Assembly (NCBI GenBank): GCA_015491205.1
Contig: WFWI01000124.1
Coordinates: forward strand, 1-19,851
DNA length: 19,851 bases
Direction: 5' to 3'
Source of the DNA: Candidatus Microgenomates bacterium
GTDB taxonomy: Bacteria > Patescibacteriota > Microgenomatia > UBA1406 > GWC2-37-13
The notes beneath the pieces were generated by a model. That model was not told where the DNA came from. It made no database searches and worked only from the letters and a program-made list of their open reading frames with translations. How positions within the stretch are numbered: the first letter of the stretch is position 1; every line of letters starts with the position of its first letter. Positions 7,657 to 14,910 of this stretch are shown here, piece by piece. The position numbers and the translations under genes are program-made.

Positions 7657-8844
7657 TCCAAAGCTTCCTGTAAGGTTGTAGATCGGCGTGATGACAGAAA
7701 GGACCAAAAAGCCCACGCCAAAGGCCAAGACAATAAGAATAGCAGGCTCTATAAGGCTGGTCATTGCTTTTATTGCAAGCTCTGATTCCATTTCGAAAAA
7801 TTTGGCTATGCGCTTTAATGTGTCATCCAAGTGCCCGGTGTTCTCCCCTACCTTGACCATCTGGACAAGCATTGGTGGGAAAACCTCCTCGTTCTGCATC
7901 GACTCGCCCATTGAAATTCCTTTTTTGACATCCTCATACACCCTTTTGAAAGCTTCTTTAAAGACCAAGTTATCAGTAGTATCAATAATTATTCTTAACC
8001 CATCCAATATCGAAACTCCTGCGGAAGTTAAAATAGCTAAAGTCCGCGTTGATTCCACCAGTACGCTTTTGGCTATCACGTTTCCAATAACAGGAAGCCT
8101 TAACAAAAACTCATCAAAGGCTCTTTTCCCCCGCTCTGTTTCCAAATATTTTTTTATTGCAAAGCCTATTCCAAGAATATAAAGCAAGATAAACAACCAG
8201 TACTTTTGGCTAAATTCAGAGATTGAGATAAGAATCTGGGTGGTTATGGGCAGGTCTATGTTAAAGTCTTTGTAAATGTTTAAAAGCTTGGGCAGGACAA
8301 AGGTGATCATTATAAAAACAACTCCAATCATAGCTGTTATAACAAGGGCAGGATAGATCATGGCTCCTTTGAGCTTCCCCCTAAACTCCCTTTCTCTATC
8401 AAGGTTGTCAGCAAGCCTTAAGAGAATCTCCGAAAGCTTTCCAGAGGCCTCACCTGCTTTGACAAGCGCAATGTAAACGCTTTTGAAGTATTGTGGGTGC
8501 TTTTCCAGAGCAAAGGATAAGCTTTTTCCAGCTCGGATCTCTTTGTCAATGTCCTCATAAAGTTTAAGAAGTGACTCCTTGTAAGTCTGCTTTTTCAAAA
8601 TTTCCAAGGAATCAACCAAGGAAAGCCCGGCATTAAGCATCATGGCAAGCTGACGGGTAAAATCTACAATGTCATTAAAGCTTACTTTTTGGAAGAGCTT
8701 GAAACCACCTTTTTTTACTGGCGTGATTTTTATAGGAATAAGGCCCAATTCTTTTAAATTGTTAATAAGTGCCTTTTCATTCTCTGCCTCAAACCGCTTT
8801 TTTACCCGCCGATCTTTTTGAATGGCAATGACTTCGTATAGCAT
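7654..8844 (-). CDS. pilC: Type IV pilus inner-membrane platform protein PilC (GspF family)
   Basis: 396 residues from the ATG at 8844. A longer frame from a TTG at 8865 only adds residues encoded by the 7-nt tract, so I prefer MLYEVIAIQKD. Two GspF domains are visible at about 57-180 and 260-382, each with the family pattern (FTRQLAMMLNAGLSLVDSLEIL; LAILTSAGVSILDGLRII) and VKAGEASGKL/VKVGENTGHLDD. Membrane segments lie at about 162-185, 213-231 and 366-388. It anchors the PilB and PilT ATPases under the pilus. It is the last pil gene of the minus-strand cluster. A 7-nt tract precedes it and a 10-nt array follows. No Shine-Dalgarno is seen. Confidence 0.95.
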   Translation of the reverse strand: MLYEVIAIQKDRRVKKRFEAENEKALINNLKELGLIPIKITPVKKGGFKLFQKVSFNDIVDFTRQLAMMLNAGLSLVDSLEILKKQTYKESLLKLYEDIDKEIRAGKSLSFALEKHPQYFKSVYIALVKAGEASGKLSEILLRLADNLDREREFRGKLKGAMIYPALVITAMIGVVFIMITFVLPKLLNIYKDFNIDLPITTQILISISEFSQKYWLFILLYILGIGFAIKKYLETERGKRAFDEFLLRLPVIGNVIAKSVLVESTRTLAILTSAGVSILDGLRIIIDTTDNLVFKEAFKRVYEDVKKGISMGESMQNEEVFPPMLVQMVKVGENTGHLDDTLKRIAKFFEMESELAIKAMTSLIEPAILIVLAFGVGFLVLSVITPIYNLTGSFG

Positions 8845-8848
8845 AAAT

Positions 8849-8902
8849 AAAAAGTCAAAACTCAAAAGTTAAAAGTCAAAAGCACAAGTCAAAAGTCAAA
8901 AC
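8849..8902. repeat. 7-nt tract between four-helix-bundle gene 1 and pilC
   Basis: About seven copies of AAAAGTC and variants (AAAACTC, AAAAGTT, AAAAGCA). It fills almost the whole 67-bp gap and lies directly before the pilC start. Confidence 0.9.
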
Positions 8903-8911
8903 TTTTATTTT

Positions 8912-9280
8912 TCATTGCTTTTTCCCTTTCATTTTTAAAATCCCTGCTGCTATCATATTGGCAATCTCATTTACTTCTTTTAAAAGATTGTTAGTCTTTT
9001 TTCGATCAACCTTTTTAGAATCTCGTAATAATCCCAACCAATATTTAGTTTCATTGGCGCTTTTTAAGGCTATTTCATGAAATTTTTTAAATTCTCGCTT
9101 AGAACTGGAAGCAGTTGCTTCAACAAGATTGGCGCCAATGCTCGTCCCAGCTCGCAAAAGCTGATCTCCAATAATCCAACAACTCCGTTCGTTTGGCAAC
9201 TGATCAATAAAAGCAATTAAACTTAAACTAAACCTATAACACCGCCTTTTTAGATAATTTTTATCCTGCAACTTTGTCAT
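8912..9280 (-). CDS. Four-helix-bundle protein (S23 / 23S rRNA intervening-sequence family), copy 1
   Basis: 122 residues. Carries the family core GDQLLRAGTSIGANLVEA (about 40-57), then EFKKFHEIALKSANETKYWL and a C-terminal amphipathic helix ending in KGKK. The fold is a four-helix bundle known from proteins encoded in 23S rRNA intervening sequences and shared by the DGR accessory protein Avd. The biochemical role is not established. It lies between pilT and pilC on the same strand and has 7-nt tracts directly on both sides. It is homologous to the 138-residue copy 2 one gene away (GDQLLR..TS.GANLVEAT, IALKSANETK.WL). There is no Shine-Dalgarno. No rRNA is present here. Confidence 0.9.
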   Translation of the reverse strand: MTKLQDKNYLKRRCYRFSLSLIAFIDQLPNERSCWIIGDQLLRAGTSIGANLVEATASSSKREFKKFHEIALKSANETKYWLGLLRDSKKVDRKKTNNLLKEVNEIANMIAAGILKMKGKKQ

Positions 9281-9343
9281 TTTACTTTTGATTTTTAACT
9301 TGTACTTTTGCCCTTTGACCTTTGACTTTTGAGTTTTTAGTTT
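9281..9343. repeat. 7-nt tract between pilT and four-helix-bundle gene 1
   Basis: Plus strand reads CCTTTGA, CTTTTGA and TTTTTAG-like 7-mers, the reverse complement of the AAAAGTC family at 8849. It fills the full 63-bp gap and abuts the pilT stop codon. Confidence 0.85.
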
Positions 9344-10396
9344 TTATTTCAAATAATTCCTTATCACTTCCTCCCTCACTGCGTTGTCAAGGGCGACCTC
9401 TTTGGTGATTTTGCCTTCTTGATAAAGCTTGACCAAGTATTTTTCAAGCAGCATAAATCCTTTGTCCTCTGATGTTTCAATAATGTTATCAAGAAAATGG
9501 ATTTTGCCCTCCCTGATCGTATTTGCTACAGCGGGTGTTCCATACATTATCTCTAAAGCTGGAATTCGACCTTTAAAATCTGCTGTGGGAAGAAGCACCT
9601 GGGTGATAACTGCCCGCAAGTTTTCCGCAAGCTGAGTTCTTACCTGGTTTTGTTGGGAGGCAGGAAAGACGTCAATTATACGGTTTATCGTCTCAGGAGC
9701 AGAGGAGGTGTGAAGGGTGGAGAATACAAGGTGACCAGTTTCTGCAACTGTCAGGGCCAAGCTTATTGTCTCATAATCCCTCATCTCGCCTATCAAAACC
9801 ACATCAGGATCCTCGCGCAAAGCTGCCCGCAAGGCCCTTTTCCAAGATAGAGTGTCAGAGAATACCTCCCTTTGGGTGATGATGGATCTTCCTTTGGGAT
9901 AAACGTATTCTATCGGATCCTCAATGGTGATAATATGCTTTCGATCCCTCATGTTTATTGTATTGATAAGCGAGGCTAGGGTGGTTGATTTTCCTTGGCC
10001 TGTACGGCCTGTTACCAAAACCAAGCCCTGGGAATAATGGGTAAGCCGCTCCAGCTCCTCTGGCAAATTTAAATCCTTTAAAGTTTTAATTTGTTTTGGG
10101 ATAAGGCGAAAGGCTGCTGCTAATGTGCCTTTTGTGATGTAATAGTTGACTCTGAACCTGTAATTGCCGTGCTCAAAGGAAAAGTCTATCTCTCTGTTGT
10201 CATGAAGCTCCTGGCGCTGCTTTGGTGTTAAAATCTCAACCAGCATGTTAAAGACCTGCTCTTTTGAAAGCTCAGGATAGTCCATGAGTTCCACCAAAAT
10301 GCTGTTTTTGCGGATATAGGGCCTGTAGCCTGCCACAATGTGCAGGTCAGAGGCACCCTCGCGAATTGCTATGTTTAATAATTGCCTTAGATCCAT
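9344..10396 (-). CDS. pilT: Type IV pilus retraction ATPase PilT
   Basis: 350 residues, the usual PilT length. N-terminal PAS-like domain starts LLNIAIREGASDLHI. Walker A is GRTGQGKST (130-138), the Asp box IEDPIEY (159-164), Walker B VVLIGEMRD (199-207), and the His box GHLVFSTLHT (221-230). Walker A departs from the usual GPTGSGKST at two positions but keeps the catalytic GKS. Powers pilus depolymerisation in the cytoplasm below PilC. The start follows a weak AAAGG. It sits between the two four-helix-bundle genes, with 7-nt tracts at both ends. Confidence 0.95.
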   Translation of the reverse strand: MDLRQLLNIAIREGASDLHIVAGYRPYIRKNSILVELMDYPELSKEQVFNMLVEILTPKQRQELHDNREIDFSFEHGNYRFRVNYYITKGTLAAAFRLIPKQIKTLKDLNLPEELERLTHYSQGLVLVTGRTGQGKSTTLASLINTINMRDRKHIITIEDPIEYVYPKGRSIITQREVFSDTLSWKRALRAALREDPDVVLIGEMRDYETISLALTVAETGHLVFSTLHTSSAPETINRIIDVFPASQQNQVRTQLAENLRAVITQVLLPTADFKGRIPALEIMYGTPAVANTIREGKIHFLDNIIETSEDKGFMLLEKYLVKLYQEGKITKEVALDNAVREEVIRNYLK

Positions 10397-10400
10397 ACCT

Positions 10401-10506
10401 TTAATATCCTAAATCTTAAATCCAAAATCCTAAAACCGACCCTATTCAAAAATCTTAAAACCAAAATCTTAAATCCTAAAACTGATCTTAAAACTTAAAA
10501 CTTTTA
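10401..10506. repeat. 7-nt tract between four-helix-bundle gene 2 and pilT
   Basis: Degenerate units AAATCTT, AAATCCA, AAATCCT and CTTAAAA run through the gap. They continue past 10488, so the last codons (KSFKF) and stop of the upstream four-helix-bundle gene are made of tract sequence. Confidence 0.85.
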
Positions 10507-10904
10507 ATTTTTTCAATATTTTTTGATCGTTTTCCTTTTAGGGTTAAGATGCTTGCTCCAATCATTTTTGATATTTCTTGAATTTCATCTAAAAGAGCTT
10601 GGGCTAATTTTTTATCTCCTTTCTCAGAGTCTCTGATAAGAGCTAACCAAAACTTTGTTTCGTTAGCACTTTTTAAAGCAATAGAATAAAAGTTAAGAAA
10701 ATCTTTTTTTGTTAAAGCTCCTGTGGCTTCAACTAAATTAGCTCCGACTGAGGTTGCTGAACGCAAAAGCTGATCCCCCAGCGACCAATAAGCTTTTTTG
10801 TTTGGCAAACTATCAATAAGCTCCATAACCTTAAGGGCAAATTTATAAGCCCTATGTTTAACATTTGCGCTTTTTAGTTTCTTTTCAGTTTTAGGCTTTA
10901 ACAT
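10488..10904 (-). CDS. Four-helix-bundle protein (S23 / intervening-sequence family), copy 2
   Basis: 138 residues. The basic N-terminus is followed by the family core GDQLLRSATSVGANLVEA, then DFLNFYSIALKSANETKFWL and ILTLKGK. It is a clear homologue of copy 1 with a longer C-terminus; the final residues SFKF are written by CTTAAAA 7-mers, so the stop may have moved by repeat growth. It lies between pilB and pilT on the same strand, flanked on both sides by 7-nt tracts, the same setting as copy 1. Function unknown. The family is related in fold to DGR Avd, but no reverse transcriptase, template or variable repeat is visible here. Confidence 0.9.
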   Translation of the reverse strand: MLKPKTEKKLKSANVKHRAYKFALKVMELIDSLPNKKAYWSLGDQLLRSATSVGANLVEATGALTKKDFLNFYSIALKSANETKFWLALIRDSEKGDKKLAQALLDEIQEISKMIGASILTLKGKRSKNIEKIKSFKF

Positions 10905-11066
10905 AAGAGAATCTTAAAACCTAAATCCAAAATCCTAAAACTGATCTTAAATGTTAAAACTGGCCGAACTTGACAGAGCTGGTTAAAACTGGAAATTTTT
11001 TGAATTTGTGAAATAGTTTTAAGATTTAACATAAGTTTTAAGATTTAGGATTTAACATTTAAGATT
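10905..11066. repeat. Mixed 7-nt and 10-nt tracts between pilB and four-helix-bundle gene 2
   Basis: 7-nt units (AATCTTA, AAATCCT, TAAGATT, TAGGATT) occupy 10905-10955 and 11017-11066. Between them, 10955-10993 holds four 10-nt units with core CTGG/CTTG (for example GACAGAGCTGG), matching the reverse complement of the arrays at 7511 and 18931. There is no gene in this gap. Confidence 0.8.
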
Positions 11067-12773
11067 CTAACTTTCCGATACTCTCAACACTTCTTCAATA
11101 GTTGTTATTCCATCCAAGGCTTTAAGATAGCCGTCCTGTACCATTGTAATAAGGCCTTGCTGCTTGGCTTTTTTCAAGATTTCCTCAGCTGTGGCATGGG
11201 CCAGAATCAGCTTGTTAATCTCAGGCGTAACCTTTAAGATCTCAAAGATTCCAATTCTCCCTAAGTATCCGGTATTGTTGCATTCTGGACAACCTCTTCC
11301 TCTTGCAAGTCTTAAAGGCTCCTTTTCATACCTTTTGGGGAAAAGGTCTCCCAATACTTCCTTTATGTTCTCCACAACTTCCTTTGGTGGCTCATAATAC
11401 TCTTTACAGTGCTCATGAACCCGCCTTACAATTCTTTGAGCAATAGAAGCCTCCAAGACAGAGGCTATCAAAAAAGGCTCAGCTCCAAGATCCAAAAGAC
11501 GAGGGATGGCTGTGGCAGAATCATTGGTATGAAGAGTTGAGAAGACTAAATGCCCAGTCAAGGCTGCTTGAATTGCAAGAGCTGTTGTTTCCTTGTCTCG
11601 AATCTCTCCCACAAGTATAATATCAGGATCCTGTCGCAAAAAAGATCTTAAACCATTGGCAAATGTTAAACCTGCCTGAGGGTTAACTTGTACCTGGGTT
11701 ATGCCCGGAAGCTGGTACTCCACTGGATCCTCAAGGGTAACGATGTTAACCGAGGGCTTGTTTAGCCGGTTTAAGATCGAATAAAGCGTCGTTGTCTTTC
11801 CCGAGCCTGTCGGCCCTGTAACCAGGATGATACCATAGGGCTTTTGGATAACTTCCTCCAAAGTCTTAAGCTGCGGCCCCCTCCAGCCAAGCTCAGGTAA
11901 ATCAGGAATTCCGCCCGTTTTTTTAAGAAGCCTCATAACAACCTTTTCTCCATGAACTGATGGTAAAGTTGAAACACGAAGGTCAACTTCCTCCGACCCA
12001 ACGCGAAAAGAAAATCTACCATCCTGAGGAAGTCTTTTTTCATCTATCTTCATCCCAGATAAGATCTTTATTCTGGAAACTAAAGAATCATGGATTGACT
12101 TGGGAAGAATAAGCTTTTCATGAAGCACTCCGTCTATCCTGTAGCGGACGCGCGTTCTATCCTCCATGGGCTCAATGTGAATATCAGAGGCCCTAGACTT
12201 GACTGCAAACTCAAGTATTGTGTTTACAATCTTAGCTATTGGTGCATCATGAACAACAGTATCAACCTCCTGTCTTTTTATCCTTCCTTCAGGGGCCACT
12301 TCTTTCAAAGCTGCCATCACCTCAGGAGAAAGCCGCTGGCTGTAGGCGAGATCTAATTTTAGAGGAATTTTTTTTGAGTCTGCCAAGGCCAATCTTATTT
12401 TCTTTCCTGTTTTCCGCTCCAAAAAACTTTTCAGCTCTAAATTAAGAGGCTCTCCTGTGGCAACAATTATCTCGTTTTTCTCAGGCAAATATCTTATAGG
12501 AAGAATGTTGTATTTGCGCGCTATTGCCTCGGGAATAAAGCTTAAAGCCTGAGGGTCACTAGCAGTCTTTTCTACTTCAACAAATTCCACTCCTAAAGCT
12601 TTGGCAGCTGCCTCAAGAAGCTTTTCTCTGGGAATATCTGTTGAGCTTACAAGATAATTGAAAAAGTCTTCATTCTTTTTTAATGCTTCAAGCTCTAACT
12701 TTTCTACTTGCTGCTGAGGAAGAACTTTAAGCTCAACCAAGGCCTTTTTAAAATCATACAATGGCACCTTCAT
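11067..12773 (-). CDS. pilB: Type IV pilus extension ATPase PilB (GspE family)
   Basis: 568 residues. An N-terminal MshEN-type domain (about 1-150) is followed by the N2 domain (ASDIHIEP, about 195-202). Walker A is GPTGSGKTTT (320-329), Asp box TLEDPVEY (346-353), Walker B DIILVGEIRD (384-393), His box GHLVFSTLHTND (407-418). The C-terminal zinc region has CPEC (495-498) but the first half is HEHC (454-457) instead of the usual CxxC, so the site is C3H-like or lost. Drives pilus assembly with PilC. It is the first gene of the minus-strand pil cluster, with a candidate promoter shared back-to-back with the gene at 12844. Confidence 0.95.
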   Translation of the reverse strand: MKVPLYDFKKALVELKVLPQQQVEKLELEALKKNEDFFNYLVSSTDIPREKLLEAAAKALGVEFVEVEKTASDPQALSFIPEAIARKYNILPIRYLPEKNEIIVATGEPLNLELKSFLERKTGKKIRLALADSKKIPLKLDLAYSQRLSPEVMAALKEVAPEGRIKRQEVDTVVHDAPIAKIVNTILEFAVKSRASDIHIEPMEDRTRVRYRIDGVLHEKLILPKSIHDSLVSRIKILSGMKIDEKRLPQDGRFSFRVGSEEVDLRVSTLPSVHGEKVVMRLLKKTGGIPDLPELGWRGPQLKTLEEVIQKPYGIILVTGPTGSGKTTTLYSILNRLNKPSVNIVTLEDPVEYQLPGITQVQVNPQAGLTFANGLRSFLRQDPDIILVGEIRDKETTALAIQAALTGHLVFSTLHTNDSATAIPRLLDLGAEPFLIASVLEASIAQRIVRRVHEHCKEYYEPPKEVVENIKEVLGDLFPKRYEKEPLRLARGRGCPECNNTGYLGRIGIFEILKVTPEINKLILAHATAEEILKKAKQQGLITMVQDGYLKALDGITTIEEVLRVSES

Positions 12774-12780
12774 AATTTTT

Positions 12781-12809
12781 ATCTTAACCTAAAATTTTTC
12801 CCTTGACAA
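12781..12809 (-). promoter_or_regulatory. Candidate pilB promoter
   Basis: Minus strand reads TTGTCA (12809-12804), 17 nt, then TAAGAT (12786-12781). Only 7 nt separate this -10 from the pilB ATG, so the mRNA would be leaderless or nearly so. The -35 hexamer overlaps the opposing promoter's -35. The -10 is weak (4 of 6), so confidence is moderate. Confidence 0.5.
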
Positions 12810-12831
12810 CTTAAAAATTTTTAATTATTAT
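12803..12831 (+). promoter_or_regulatory. Promoter of the Wzy/TPR gene
   Basis: TTGACA (12803-12808) is a perfect -35, the spacer is 17 nt, and the -10 is TATTAT (12826-12831). The ATG begins 12 nt after the -10, so a 5' UTR of about 5-6 nt is predicted, consistent with the absence of a Shine-Dalgarno. Confidence 0.75.
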
Positions 12832-12843
12832 TCTTAAACCTCT

Positions 12844-14862
12844 ATGTTGCAAGCTACACCAGTTGAAAAAAAGATCCTTGACCTTACCATTCTTAAAAAA
12901 GTAGTACTTTATCTTTATCTTTTCCTTTTTCCTCTTCTCTTTCTTCCCTTAACACAAGAGTTTTTCTTTACGACCAAGTTTTACCTAACATGGCTTGTGG
13001 CCACCCTTTTACTTCTTTTTTCAACTGTAGAGTTTTTGGTAGAAAAAAAAATAAGGCTTTCTACCTCAACCTTTGAAACCCTTTTAACACTTGTTATCCT
13101 GTCCTCTTTGTTGTCTACCCTTATAGTCTCGCCAAACAAGGTGCAGGCTGCTTTGTCTTTTAATTTTGGACCTGTTGTTCTTGCTTCCTTTGCTGTAATC
13201 TTTTATTATCTTTTTTCTTTAAGGGTCAACCCATGGCCCTATCTGACCTTATCGGCAGGAGTACTCTCCCTTTTGGCAATAATATTCTTTTTTAATCCTC
13301 TAGCCAAGGCTTCCCTTCCACAAGACCTTCAATTTGCCTTAACCACTCCCTACTTCACACCAGCAGGAGCCTACCTTGATCTTTTATTATTTTTAGGATT
13401 TGTTGGTGCTGGCACTGCCATCCAACTTCTGCAAGAGAAAGAAAAAAAATCTTTAAAACTCGGCCTTTTCTTTATAATAGCAGTAGGATTTTTCCTTTCT
13501 GTTTACAACGTAATAAAACCCCAAGTTGTAAACGGCCAAGCCTTCAGAATTCTTCTTCCTCCTTTTAGGCTTTCCTGGTATGCTGCAGTTGAGATTTTAA
13601 AATCGCCCTTGAATGCTATCTTTGGTGCAGGTATCGACAACTATAGCTTTCTCTTTACAAGGGTAAAAGACGTCGCTTACAACCAGTCTGATCTTTGGCA
13701 GATCAGTTTCTTTAATTTTGGCAGAAACGTATTTTTGCACGTCTTAACTGTAGCAGGACTTGTGGGGTTAACAAGCCTTGTGCTATTTTTCCTAAAGCTT
13801 GCAAAAGAAGTGCGTACAGAGAAAACAAAGCTTTATCTTGTAGGCCTACTTGTTGCACTTTTTATTATCTCTCCACCTTCCCTCTTTGTCTGGTTTTTAT
13901 TTTTTACAACTAGTGCATGGCTTGTAAAATCAAGAAAATTTGTACAGTTTGATGCAAGTCAGTTTGCTCCTGCTTTTATAGGAACTCTTATTCTTTCCCT
14001 TGCTATTGTCTCAGCCTCAAGCTATTTTCTAGCGCGCACTTATGCAGCAGAAGTATACTTTAAAAAAGCCCTAGATGGACTTGCTCAAAACAATGCTACA
14101 ATTGTATACGAAGGACATCGCCAAGCTATCCAGCTTAATCCTTATATCGAAAGGTTTAGAATAAGCTTTTCCCAAGTAAACCTACTCTTGGCCAACAACC
14201 TTACCCAACAAATTTTAGATGAACAGAAAAAGGAGAAACCTGATCAAGAAAGAATAAACAACCTAAGACAAAACATCACCCAGGCAGTTCAAGCAGCTAT
14301 AAACGAAGCTAAAGCAGCTGTGGCCCTAAACTCCCAAAAAGCTTCCAACTGGGCAAACCTTGCCGCGGTCTACCAGAACATTCTTAACCTAGCTCAAAAT
14401 GCTGATGTCTGGACAATCTCTTCTTATCAAAGGGCCATACTTCTGGATCCTCAAAACCCGATTTATCGATTAAACTTGGGAGGAGTATACTTTTCCCTAA
14501 ACCAGTTTGATCAAGCATTAAGACTTTTTGAACAAGCTGTGGCTTTAAAACCAGATTGGGCTAATGCCTACTACAACCTTGCCTGGGCGGCTTACAACAC
14601 TCAAGACTATCAAAGAGCTGTGCTGGAAATGCAAAATGTACTCAACCTTTTGGATCCAAAACAAGCAAAAGCTGACTACGAAAGAGCCCAGAAAGACCTT
14701 GAAGAATTTAAGAAAAAGCTTGAGGAAACAGGCCAAGCAACAGGTTCTGCTACTACCCCAACACCCACCCCAACCCCCAGCCAGTTAAGTTTACCAACGC
14801 CAGCTCCAACTATTGAGGAAAAAATTCAACTTCCCAAAGAAGCCTCCCCTGAAGCAAGATAG
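12844..14862 (+). CDS. Polytopic Wzy/O-ligase-like membrane protein with C-terminal TPRs
   Basis: 672 residues. About ten membrane segments lie between residues 20 and 395, followed by a soluble tail. The motif FGAGIDNYSFLF (260-271) matches the G.G..N.F motif of the Wzy_C/O-antigen ligase superfamily, which includes O-antigen ligases, polymerases and pilin O-oligosaccharyltransferases. TPR-like helices follow at about 505-604 (ILLDPQNPIYRLNLGGVYFSL; LKPDWANAYYNLAWAAY), then a charged coil and a Pro/Thr-rich tail (636-657). Attaching or polymerising glycans at the membrane is the likely role; location between pilB and a prepilin makes a pilin glycosyltransferase possible, but the substrate cannot be read from sequence. 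Convergent with the prepilin gene, with a 48-bp gap and no clear terminator. Confidence 0.7.
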   Translation: MLQATPVEKKILDLTILKKVVLYLYLFLFPLLFLPLTQEFFFTTKFYLTWLVATLLLLFSTVEFLVEKKIRLSTSTFETLLTLVILSSLLSTLIVSPNKVQAALSFNFGPVVLASFAVIFYYLFSLRVNPWPYLTLSAGVLSLLAIIFFFNPLAKASLPQDLQFALTTPYFTPAGAYLDLLLFLGFVGAGTAIQLLQEKEKKSLKLGLFFIIAVGFFLSVYNVIKPQVVNGQAFRILLPPFRLSWYAAVEILKSPLNAIFGAGIDNYSFLFTRVKDVAYNQSDLWQISFFNFGRNVFLHVLTVAGLVGLTSLVLFFLKLAKEVRTEKTKLYLVGLLVALFIISPPSLFVWFLFFTTSAWLVKSRKFVQFDASQFAPAFIGTLILSLAIVSASSYFLARTYAAEVYFKKALDGLAQNNATIVYEGHRQAIQLNPYIERFRISFSQVNLLLANNLTQQILDEQKKEKPDQERINNLRQNITQAVQAAINEAKAAVALNSQKASNWANLAAVYQNILNLAQNADVWTISSYQRAILLDPQNPIYRLNLGGVYFSLNQFDQALRLFEQAVALKPDWANAYYNLAWAAYNTQDYQRAVLEMQNVLNLLDPKQAKADYERAQKDLEEFKKKLEETGQATGSATTPTPTPTPSQLSLPTPAPTIEEKIQLPKEASPEAR

Positions 14863-14910
14863 GCTTAATTTATTAAACCTCTTCAAAAGAAATCTGTAGC
14901 GCTAAATAGC

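Noticed and set aside
7462..7785. Plus-strand frame of 107 codons
   Set aside because: It runs through the palindrome and the 10-nt array and then antisense to pilC; its peptide only reflects the decamers.
8845..8865. TTG start at 8865 adding seven residues to PilC
   Set aside because: The extra residues are encoded by the 7-nt tract, and the ATG at 8844 gives the family-like MLYEV start.
8912..9280. 23S rRNA intervening sequence
   Set aside because: No rRNA sequence flanks either four-helix-bundle gene; both lie between protein genes.
8912..10904. Diversity-generating retroelement suggested by the Avd-like fold
   Set aside because: No reverse transcriptase frame, no template/variable repeat pair and no C-type lectin target are visible in the window.
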